Source of the DNA: Candidatus Aminicenantota bacterium
GTDB taxonomy: Bacteria > Acidobacteriota > Aminicenantia > Aminicenantales > Aminicenantaceae
Length of the DNA: 5,413 nucleotides
NCBI GenBank assembly: GCA_030673995.1
Contig: DAOUYU010000126.1
Span: 1 to 5,413 of the forward strand
Direction of reading: 5' to 3'
Each line of letters opens with the position of its first letter. The first letter of the stretch is position 1. The notes under the pieces were generated by a model, which searched no databases, was not told the DNA's origin, and worked only from the letters and a program-made list of their open reading frames with translations. Positions 1 through 5,413 of this stretch are shown here, piece by piece. The position numbers and the translations under genes were made by a program.

Positions 1-1051
1 GGGGTTTGAGGAATATTGAGACATTGGCCGTCATTTCCGGACGGAGAATGACTGAAGGGGATTTCAGACACTTAACTACGACATCATAAAAAACAACATT
101 TTCCTTGAGTATCGCTTTTGGAAAAATCGCCACAACCTCTCCTTCTATATCAATTGAAGGAAAAGCCTCTACTGTGAAGATGGCTTTTTGACCAATCTTG
201 ATCTTGCCGATATCGACTTCATCCACATAGGTTTCGACCTGAAGCCGGTCAAGATCAATAATCGTCACAAATGTAGGTGCGCTCAAACCCACTGCTACGG
301 TTTCACCCTCTTGAGTTGAGACCGAGGCGATGGTTCCTGAAATAGGTGCACGTAAGGTTGCGTATGATAACTCTACTTCAACGATTCTCAAGGAGGCTCT
401 TGCGCTTTTGACCTCGGCTTTTAGCTGTTTCAAGTCTTCCTTGAACTTTTTTTTTGCCAGCTCTAATGCTTTTGAACTCGTCTCCAATTCCTTCTTAGCC
501 ACTAAGAATTCCTCTTTCGCCTGGTCGAGCTTCTGCTTGGATGTGAGATTTTCTTTAAAGAGAATGGATTGCCTTTCATGCTCTTTTGCATCTAGGTCAT
601 GGATTGCTTTTAATCGGCCGCACTCGATTTCGGCCTTCTCGATTTCGATAGGACCGAGAGCCTCCAACGCAGCGAGATTGATTAAGGCCTTGCTTAGCTC
701 AGCTTTCCCTTTTTCAACGACTGCTTTGAGTTCATCTTTTTCCAGCTCTGCAATGATTTGCCCCTTCTTTACCAGGTCGCCGATATTCGCATGAAGATGT
801 TCAACCTTGCCAGGTATGCGAGCGCCCAGGCGTACTTCCGCGCCCACTTGTGGCTTGACCATGCCAAGGGCTGTAACAGCAAGGGAGAACTTTTGCTTGG
901 TGACTTGAATCGTCCTATATTTGGCTTTGTTTCCTCCTGAGGAGCAGTAGTGAAGCAATCCGATTCCAATAGTACATACGAGGAAGATGAGATAGGTCGA
1001 TTTATAATTTGGTTTTTGCGCTTGCCACAGTTTACTCTCAATTTTATCCAA
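1..1051 (-). CDS. MacA/HlyD-like periplasmic adaptor (membrane fusion) protein, partial at the C-terminus
   Basis: The reading frame is open from 1051 to the window edge, giving 350 codons with no stop. The protein would join an inner-membrane ABC or RND pump to an outer-membrane channel. Order of parts: a short cytoplasmic N-terminus; one membrane anchor at about residues 20-35 (YLIFLVCTIGIGLL); the first half of a biotinyl-lipoyl domain at about 69-106 (GKVEHLHANIGDLVKKGQ); a charged alpha-helical hairpin at about 107-228; the second lipoyl half with the typical LRAPISG at 233-239; and a beta-barrel region from about 267 (VETYVDEVDIGKIKIGQKA) ending in RPEMTANV at 337-344. The barrel wording resembles MacA, so a MacB-like ABC permease is a reasonable guess beyond position 1. 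The family is clear; the transported substrate is unknown. The TTG start at 1051 is chosen because a strong SD lies just upstream; an in-frame GTG at 1072 lacks one and lies almost at the predicted transcription start. Cys36 has no proper lipobox, so lipidation is unlikely. Confidence 0.9.
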   Translation of the reverse strand, partial: MDKIESKLWQAQKPNYKSTYLIFLVCTIGIGLLHYCSSGGNKAKYRTIQVTKQKFSLAVTALGMVKPQVGAEVRLGARIPGKVEHLHANIGDLVKKGQIIAELEKDELKAVVEKGKAELSKALINLAALEALGPIEIEKAEIECGRLKAIHDLDAKEHERQSILFKENLTSKQKLDQAKEEFLVAKKELETSSKALELAKKKFKEDLKQLKAEVKSARASLRIVEVELSYATLRAPISGTIASVSTQEGETVAVGLSAPTFVTIIDLDRLQVETYVDEVDIGKIKIGQKAIFTVEAFPSIDIEGEVVAIFPKAILKENVVFYDVVVKCLKSPSVILRPEMTANVSIFLKP

Positions 1052-1054
1052 TTT

Positions 1055-1064
1055 CCACCTGCTT
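1055..1064 (-). promoter_or_regulatory. Shine-Dalgarno site supporting the TTG start of the adaptor gene
   Basis: The sequence AAGCAGGTGG matches 8 of 10 positions of AAGGAGGTGA, the anti-SD complement. It ends 3 bases before the TTG at 1051, which places the GGAGG-equivalent core about 6 bases from the start, a normal spacing. No such site precedes the alternative GTG at 1072. Confidence 0.7.
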
Positions 1065-1082
1065 ATATCCACAATTACATAT

Positions 1083-1110
1083 ATTATAGAGAAAATGTGT
1101 AGGCAATCAA
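1083..1110 (-). promoter_or_regulatory. Predicted sigma70-type promoter for the adaptor gene
   Basis: A perfect -10 box TATAAT (1088-1083) lies 16 bases downstream of TTGATT (1110-1105), which matches 4 of 6 bases of the -35 consensus TTGACA. Transcription would begin near 1076, giving a leader of about 25 bases that holds the SD site. The surrounding sequence is clearly more AT-rich than the genes. This suggests that the adaptor is transcribed independently of the pmbA gene upstream. Read-through from pmbA cannot be excluded, as no hairpin terminator is visible in the gap. Confidence 0.6.
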
Positions 1111-1142
1111 AGAGAAATCAATATAATACAAAGAGCACATTT

Positions 1143-1164
1143 GGGGAAAAAGAGAAGGAAAAAG
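1143..1164. repeat. 22-base homopurine tract with near-mirror symmetry in the pmbA-adaptor gap
   Basis: The plus strand is uninterrupted purine from 1143 to 1164. The heptamer GAAAAAG occurs at 1146-1152 and again at 1158-1164, with AGAAG between them, so the arms are both direct and mirror repeats. On the transcribed (minus-sense) RNA it is a C/U tract lying between the pmbA stop and the adaptor promoter. It could be simple low-complexity intergenic DNA; a structural or termination role is speculative. The rest of the 1052-1206 gap holds the promoter and SD listed separately. Confidence 0.4.
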
Positions 1165-1206
1165 CCCAAAATGATGCAGACTCCTCCTCAATTATGGGAT
1201 AAACCT

Positions 1207-2553
1207 TTACTGTCCGGCAACCGTTAGCTCACCCACTTTGATCGTAGGGCCAGAGATAGGGCTCAGAAAGTCAAGGTCGTTTCCAATCAGTTCTATGCTG
1301 TTCAATATCTCACCCAGGTTGCCGGAGATGGTAATTTCAGACACAGGATAGGCGATCTCTCCATTTTCAACCCATAAGCCAAATGCTCCTCTGGAGATAT
1401 CGCCTGTCACAGGATTGAGTCCATGTCCGAGGGTTCTGGTCAGGATTAAACCTTTATCCAGGGAGGAGATGATGTCTTCTGGAGAGTTGCTTCCGGGCTC
1501 AAGATAAAAATTATTTGGGCTGACCCCGGTTCCGGAGGAGTTTCCCGTGGATTTGAGTTTCAGCTTCCGGGCGGCGTAAGTATTACACAGGTAATTCTTG
1601 AGTATTCCTCTTCTGACAACCCGGGTTTTCTGACAGGGCACACCTTCTGTGTCAAAGGGTCTTGTCCCCAGCATTCTGGGCATAAGCCCATCGTCGATGA
1701 CAGTGACACTGCTGTTACCAATCCTTTCTTCCAGCTTATCGACCAAAAAGGAGATTTTCTGGTAGATGGATACTCCTGATACACAGGCGAAGAGAAAGCC
1801 CAAGATCCAGGAAGTCATCAGCGGTTCAAAGATCACGGGGACGTTTTGTGTTCTTATTTTTCTTGGTTTCAACTGCCGCACCGTTCTTTCCACTGCTTTT
1901 TTGGCAACTTCTTCTGGCCGCTCTAACTCATTGAAATGTATTTTTGAGGAGAACCAGGAGCCCTCAACTCTGCTGTCTGTGTCTCCAGCCTGAAGACCGA
2001 CACTCAGGCCGAAGTATGTCTGGTCGTATTCCTCAAGGAAACCGTTGGAGTTGGCTAAAACGCTTTTGATTTCATTGGTTTGAAAGCTTGCTCCATGGGA
2101 ATTGGTTATTCTCTTATCCTCCAGAGCAATTTTTTCGGTCTCCATAGCCAGAGATATCTTCTTTTCTGAATCCAGATTAGAGATTTCAGGGTCAAAAAGC
2201 CTTAAAGATGAAATGTCAATTTTTCTCCTTGAGGGGGCGGGAAGTCCGGAGAATTCATCTTGACTGGCAAAGCTCGCACGTTTTATGGCATTTTTCACAA
2301 GGCTCTGGAGAGTCTCTTTGGACAGATCTGAGGAAGTGGCAAAAGCGGTTTTTTTATCCTTGAGAATCCTTAGGCCTAAAGACCGGGAGCCTGCCTCCAC
2401 AAGGTTTTCAATCTTTCCTAATCTTATATCCACACTGAATTCATATCCATCCACTACGGAGACTTCAATTTCCTCTGCTCCGTTTATTTTCCCAAAAGCG
2501 ACTAGGCTCGCTGCCAGTTCTTTGAGTTTGGCAGAATTTTCTGTCTCCATCAC
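1207..2553 (-). CDS. pmbA: PmbA/TldE-family subunit of the TldD/TldE peptidase
   Basis: This 448-residue protein matches the usual length of PmbA/TldE, the partner that pairs with TldD to form a heterodimeric metallopeptidase; the family is known from microcin B17 leader removal and CcdA antitoxin turnover in E. coli. It shows the family pattern throughout: an N-terminal domain with GKIENLVEAGSRSLGLRI (46-63), a middle domain, and a C-terminal domain with NPVTGDISRGAFGLWVENG (380-398) and a PTIKVGELTV ending. In the stretch matching the TldD zinc helix (about 242-260, EPLMTSWILGFLFACVSG) there is no HExxxH, and the C-terminal Cys ligand is also absent, as expected for the non-catalytic partner. 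No signal peptide or membrane segment is seen, so it looks cytoplasmic. It overlaps tldD by 4 bases (GTGA), implying translational coupling. The start could be GTG at 2553 or the adjacent ATG at 2550; the difference is one residue. Confidence 0.93.
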   Translation of the reverse strand: MMETENSAKLKELAASLVAFGKINGAEEIEVSVVDGYEFSVDIRLGKIENLVEAGSRSLGLRILKDKKTAFATSSDLSKETLQSLVKNAIKRASFASQDEFSGLPAPSRRKIDISSLRLFDPEISNLDSEKKISLAMETEKIALEDKRITNSHGASFQTNEIKSVLANSNGFLEEYDQTYFGLSVGLQAGDTDSRVEGSWFSSKIHFNELERPEEVAKKAVERTVRQLKPRKIRTQNVPVIFEPLMTSWILGFLFACVSGVSIYQKISFLVDKLEERIGNSSVTVIDDGLMPRMLGTRPFDTEGVPCQKTRVVRRGILKNYLCNTYAARKLKLKSTGNSSGTGVSPNNFYLEPGSNSPEDIISSLDKGLILTRTLGHGLNPVTGDISRGAFGLWVENGEIAYPVSEITISGNLGEILNSIELIGNDLDFLSPISGPTIKVGELTVAGQ

Positions 2554-4076
2554 TTTCGCCCTCCTACTGTCATCTTTGCAATTTTAATAGTTGGACATCC
2601 ATCGTTTACCGGAACAGTCTGACCTTCCTTTCCACAGCTTCCCGTTTGAAGGCCAAATTTAAGGTCGGAGCCTATCATTTCGATATCATTTAAGATATCA
2701 ATATTTGTCCCGATTAAAGTAGCCTGTTTCGTGGGAGAAGTGAGCTTTCCGTTTTCAATGAGGAAACCTGAATTGACTGAGAAAGTGAACTTCCCTGAGT
2801 CTTCTACTTGACCACCCTGGTATTTCTGGGCGTAAAATCCTCTTCTTACAGATTTAATGATTTCCTCAGGAGAGTATTCCCCTCTGTCGATATAGGTATT
2901 ACTCATTCGGGGAATAGGGATACAGGCATAATTTTCTCTTCGACCATGCCCGGTGAGAGGCTTTTTCATCAATTTAGCTGAAAGCCTGTCCTGAAGCAGC
3001 CCTGTCAAGTTTCCTTTTATAATGAGGAGAGTCTTTTTGGGGATGGTTCCTTCATCATCGATGTTGTAGGAGCCTCGAAAGTTGGGAATTGTCGGGTCGT
3101 CGTAAATCGTGATCTGGCTGCTTCCCACTTTTTTTCCCATCTTGTTCCAAAAAATGGATGTTTTCTTCCGGTTAAAATCTGCTTCTAACAAATGTCCTAC
3201 GGCCTCATGCACTAAGACTCCGCTGTGTCCGGGAGCAAGGATTACAGGCATTTCCCCGGCCGGAGGCGTTATCGCTTCAAGAAGATTTAAAGCTTCCTTT
3301 GCTGCATCCTGACCTATTTCTTCAGGAGTAAGGACATTAGCGAAATATTCCATCCCCACTCTTCCACCCCCTCCGGAGAAACCAGCTTCTCTTTTCTCCT
3401 CTTTTTCTGCCACTGCCAAACAGACCATTTTTATTAAAGGGCGAGCATCGGATACCTTAAGTCCTTCTGAGTTGACAATGGTTATATGCTGAACGAGATC
3501 CATGAAAGAAACCTTTGCTTTCTTTATCTTTGAATCAAAGTTCCGGGCAGCGAAATAGGCTTTTTTAACGAGTCGAATTTTTTCCTCCAAGGATTCCTGA
3601 TGTGGATGTACAAGTAAGGGATAAAAGTTGTGAGGAAACTGAACTGGGCTCAGAGATGCGGTATTCCTGAGGGTGGTACCTGAAGCAATAGAGGCGGCTG
3701 TAAGTGCAGTTTTTTTAATCTTTTCTTGAGAAAGGTCATTGGTATATCCGTATCCTGTTTTTTCGCCAGACAAAACTCTTATGCCCAATCCAAGGCTTAT
3801 ACTCTCGGCTGTCTCTTTGATAATATCTTCTTCCATGTTGATAAAATTGTAGATCTTATACTCGAGATAGATTTCTGAGAAATCACCACCACGAGAAAGA
3901 GAAATATTTAAGAATTTTTGAAGGTCTTCCTGGGAAAAATGAAAATGATCTTCAAATGCAAGATGTGGAGGATTTTTCATCTTCCTTATTCCTTTACAGT
4001 TTAATCCGCTGAAGATTATTGATCCAATGCCTGCAGCACTTGCTTTGAGGAAAGCTCGTCTTTTAATTTCGGGCAC
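2550..4076 (-). CDS. tldD: TldD-family zinc metallopeptidase with N-terminal twin-arginine signal
   Basis: This 508-residue protein is the catalytic half of the TldD/TldE peptidase, which in known cases admits unfolded peptides to a zinc site inside the heterodimer. The zinc motif HEAVGH is at 290-295 and the third ligand Cys is at 481 in GSCGKEGQTVPV, so the active site looks intact. Other hallmarks are SGGGGRVGMEYF (234-245), DDEGTIPKKT (340-349), GHGRRENYACIPIPRMSNTY (376-395) and the PTIKIAKMTVGG end. Before the family core, which begins near residue 48, there is a Tat-type signal: KRRAFLK (5-11), then a hydrophobic stretch ASAAGIGSIIFSGL (12-25) and Cys27. Characterised TldD such as the E. 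coli protein is cytoplasmic and lacks this extension. The Cys27 context (SGLNC) is a poor lipobox and no good signal peptidase I site is seen, so processing is uncertain. The GTG start at 4076 is favoured by AAGGAG 6 bases upstream, and no other in-frame start precedes it in the gap. Confidence 0.94.
   Translation of the reverse strand: MPEIKRRAFLKASAAGIGSIIFSGLNCKGIRKMKNPPHLAFEDHFHFSQEDLQKFLNISLSRGGDFSEIYLEYKIYNFINMEEDIIKETAESISLGLGIRVLSGEKTGYGYTNDLSQEKIKKTALTAASIASGTTLRNTASLSPVQFPHNFYPLLVHPHQESLEEKIRLVKKAYFAARNFDSKIKKAKVSFMDLVQHITIVNSEGLKVSDARPLIKMVCLAVAEKEEKREAGFSGGGGRVGMEYFANVLTPEEIGQDAAKEALNLLEAITPPAGEMPVILAPGHSGVLVHEAVGHLLEADFNRKKTSIFWNKMGKKVGSSQITIYDDPTIPNFRGSYNIDDEGTIPKKTLLIIKGNLTGLLQDRLSAKLMKKPLTGHGRRENYACIPIPRMSNTYIDRGEYSPEEIIKSVRRGFYAQKYQGGQVEDSGKFTFSVNSGFLIENGKLTSPTKQATLIGTNIDILNDIEMIGSDLKFGLQTGSCGKEGQTVPVNDGCPTIKIAKMTVGGRK
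2560..2565 (-). promoter_or_regulatory. Ribosome binding site of pmbA, inside the end of tldD
   Basis: AGGAGG, a perfect SD core, lies in the last codons of tldD. It is 6 bases from GTG 2553 and 9 bases from ATG 2550, so either start is possible and spacing does not clearly decide. Its strength suggests that pmbA is well translated relative to tldD. Confidence 0.75.
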
Positions 4077-4082
4077 AAAATT

Positions 4083-4088
4083 CTCCTT
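4083..4088 (-). promoter_or_regulatory. Ribosome binding site fixing the GTG start of tldD
   Basis: AAGGAG lies 6 bases upstream of GTG 4076. This matters because it places the twin-arginine segment inside the translated protein. The 72-base gap between the dehydrogenase stop and tldD (4148-4077) shows no strong promoter or hairpin terminator, only a weak TAATAA-like element, so co-transcription with the upstream gene is likely. Confidence 0.75.
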
Positions 4089-4148
4089 GTTGTGAGTGAC
4101 ATTATTAGAGCTTGAGATAAGGCTGAAGGTTTTTTGAACACCAGCATT

Positions 4149-5312
4149 TTATAGCTCTCCTGTTACAGCCAGTAGACGGATTTCCTTGATGGACATTCCT
4201 TTAATTCCCAATTTCTCAACAGTTCTACCGATTTCCCAGAAATCTATTCCTCTCATTATGGAAGCAAGGTGGATAACAGCTCTAATGGTGGGAGTCTCAA
4301 CCTTCAACATTTCTCCGATGGAAGCAAGAGGTATAAGGCTCATCGGAACATCCTCATCCACATAGCGGTGGTGCAGTCTGTCAGGAGCATTGATTCCAAG
4401 ATAACCAGGATTGTCATGAATGGCCTCATAAAGGTCTTTTCCGGCAGCGCTGTATGCTGTGTAAAGCCATGCTTTAGCACTCAGAGCCTTAATTCCCAAA
4501 GCAGCCGCAACTGCCATCCTTTCTTTGTCTAATCTTTCAAGTGCTCTGGCAACAGATTCACTTGCACCTTGGATGTAGTATTCAAAATCGCCGTGAGTAT
4601 CTTCAATCCAGCCTGCGTTGAGGATTGTAAGGGCTGGATGGAAGATTGCACCGATGTTGTCAAAGCTTGTTTTAAAGATGTTATCACCAGGGATAAATTG
4701 GGGAAAAGCCCGGTTGATGATTTTTTGAACGCCTGGAATCCAGTAAGCAGGAAGGGTAGCCAGAGGGATAGAGTTTTTTACGGAAAATATTTTTGCGTGG
4801 GCGGGTCCAAGCGCCCTTGAAGCATAAAGGAATGTTTGTGCTTCCGCAATAAAGGGAAGCTTTTTAATGTCCTGTTCCCTGAGGACATTATAAAATTCCA
4901 GGGCTCCTCCAGTCCGGCCTGGATTGAGGATGACTATTTGATTCTCTTTAAGATATGGCGCACAGGTTTCAGCTATAAAGCGATGTCCAATGGCAGGTAC
5001 AACAACCATGAGGATATCCACGCCCTCAAGGCTTTCTTTTATGTTAGTCGAAGCGAGCTCGATCTTCCCAAATCCCTTTACTTCTCCCTCGACCTTTATT
5101 CCTCCTCTGTGTATGACTGGGTGGATTCTCCTTCGCCCCCGGTTATAAAGATTGACTCTAAAGCCCTTAATAGCCAGATGGCCTGCCATGGCTAATCCGC
5201 CGTGTCCCGCTCCGAGAACACAAAATTTTAGGTCTTTTTTATCTTTTTTAAGGACGGCTTTGATGTACTGGACTCTTCTTTTGTCTGATGCTTTCATCAT
5301 TCTTTTTTTCAT
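4149..5312 (-). CDS. Octopine/nopaline dehydrogenase-family NAD(P)-dependent oxidoreductase
   Basis: This 387-residue protein has a Rossmann fold followed by an all-helical opine dehydrogenase domain. The dinucleotide motif GAGHGG is at 34-39. The second strand ends in LYNRGRRR (55-62), where Arg residues rather than an acidic residue suggest NADP(H) preference (inference). The family signature GAIFHPALTILNAG is at 221-234, with His225 in the place of the catalytic His, and RYVDEDVPMSLIP is at 316-328. Known members reductively condense an amino acid with a keto acid, or run the reverse reaction; the substrate here cannot be told. There is no signal peptide or membrane segment, so it is probably cytoplasmic. 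An extension of about 28 residues before the first Rossmann strand contains 12 Lys/Arg and is unusual. The ATG at 5312 is chosen because AGAGGA lies 7 bases upstream; ATGs at codons 5 and 6 have no better SD. It is probably the first gene of an operon with tldD and pmbA. Confidence 0.88.
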   Translation of the reverse strand: MKKRMMKASDKRRVQYIKAVLKKDKKDLKFCVLGAGHGGLAMAGHLAIKGFRVNLYNRGRRRIHPVIHRGGIKVEGEVKGFGKIELASTNIKESLEGVDILMVVVPAIGHRFIAETCAPYLKENQIVILNPGRTGGALEFYNVLREQDIKKLPFIAEAQTFLYASRALGPAHAKIFSVKNSIPLATLPAYWIPGVQKIINRAFPQFIPGDNIFKTSFDNIGAIFHPALTILNAGWIEDTHGDFEYYIQGASESVARALERLDKERMAVAAALGIKALSAKAWLYTAYSAAGKDLYEAIHDNPGYLGINAPDRLHHRYVDEDVPMSLIPLASIGEMLKVETPTIRAVIHLASIMRGIDFWEIGRTVEKLGIKGMSIKEIRLLAVTGEL

Positions 5313-5319
5313 TGGCCAT

Positions 5320-5325
5320 TCCTCT
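5320..5325 (-). promoter_or_regulatory. Ribosome binding site of the opine-dehydrogenase-like gene
   Basis: AGAGGA lies 7 bases upstream of ATG 5312 and supports that start, which keeps the basic N-terminal extension in the protein. An out-of-frame ATG at 5319 is too close to this site to compete well and opens only a short frame. Confidence 0.65.
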
Positions 5326-5340
5326 TTATGGAAATTTTAT

Positions 5341-5346
5341 ATTATA
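5341..5346 (-). promoter_or_regulatory. Possible -10 element for the dehydrogenase-tldD-pmbA operon
   Basis: A perfect TATAAT lies about 29 bases before the start codon, in a stretch (5341-5413) of roughly 22% G+C by hand count, which is typical of a promoter region. Transcription would start near 5334. No good -35 box is found at 16-18 bases; an A-rich tract (5369-5364) sits there instead, which may mean dependence on an activator or on UP-like A-tracts. The alternative is that this stretch is the end of an upstream gene, since a frame stays open from the edge to a TAA at 5339-5337. Confidence 0.4.
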
Positions 5347-5413
5347 TCTTCTCTGATATTTAGTTTTTTGAGAATTTTTCTTCCAATGTGATGAAAATTT
5401 TGTTTTATCTGTT

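Noticed and set aside
330..794. A 154-codon plus-strand frame rich in Ser and Phe
   Set aside because: It is the antisense shadow of the adaptor's coiled-coil hairpin; the Ser/Phe/Ala bias mirrors the Lys/Glu/Ala-rich helices on the other strand.
769..1041. A 90-codon minus-strand frame starting at TTG 1041
   Set aside because: It overlaps the adaptor in another frame and has no family features. The adaptor frame carries the membrane anchor and lipoyl motifs across the same bases.
1107..1206. Rho-independent terminator after pmbA
   Set aside because: T-rich runs are present on the minus strand, but no inverted repeat that could form a stem precedes them.
4013..4076. Lipoprotein signal (Cys27) in TldD
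   Set aside because: The residues before Cys27 are SGLN, which do not fit the lipobox (Leu expected at -3, small residue at -1). The Tat motif stands, but lipidation is not supported.
4077..4148. Separate promoter or terminator between the dehydrogenase and tldD
   Set aside because: Only a weak TAATAA element without a spaced -35 is present, and no GC-rich stem followed by a T-run could be found.
4836..5195. A 119-codon plus-strand frame opposite the dehydrogenase
   Set aside because: It lies wholly antisense to the Rossmann domain, has no recognisable domain and no convincing SD, and the opposite strand is clearly coding.

Overview
The window carries four protein-coding genes, all on the minus strand, so it reads from right to left. 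The compact layout, the clear Shine-Dalgarno (SD) sequences and the sigma70-like -10 boxes indicate a bacterium. A twin-arginine (Tat) signal on one protein and a periplasmic adaptor protein suggest a diderm with a Tat system. Base composition is moderately AT-rich, and the gaps are far more AT-rich than the genes. Nothing here fixes the lineage. I see no rRNA, tRNA, CRISPR array, insertion sequence or other mobile element.

Layout in transcription order: (1) 5413-5313, an AT-rich leader with a perfect TATAAT but no clear -35. (2) 5312-4149, an octopine/nopaline-dehydrogenase-family NAD(P)-dependent oxidoreductase. (3) After a 72-base gap, 4076-2550, a TldD metallopeptidase with an intact zinc site and an N-terminal Tat signal. 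(4) Overlapping it by 4 bases, 2553-1207, the partner PmbA/TldE, which lacks the HExxxH motif and any signal peptide. (5) A 155-base gap, 1206-1052, with a good sigma70-type promoter and a homopurine near-mirror repeat. (6) From 1051 to the window edge, a MacA/HlyD-like periplasmic adaptor, missing only its C-terminus and using a TTG start.

The first three genes probably form one operon, and the adaptor is probably a separate transcription unit with the rest of an efflux system beyond position 1. TldD and TldE form a heterodimeric peptidase that degrades or trims peptides such as modified-peptide leaders. Here the catalytic half appears destined for export while the other half appears cytoplasmic. 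The opine-dehydrogenase-like enzyme would act on amino acids or keto acids, but no substrate can be read from the sequence.

The families are all known. The points most worth attention are the Tat signal on only one subunit of the TldD/TldE pair, the association with an opine-dehydrogenase-like enzyme that has a very basic N-terminal extension, and the common use of non-ATG starts. I did not find a convincing wholly new system, and no precursor peptide gene is visible.
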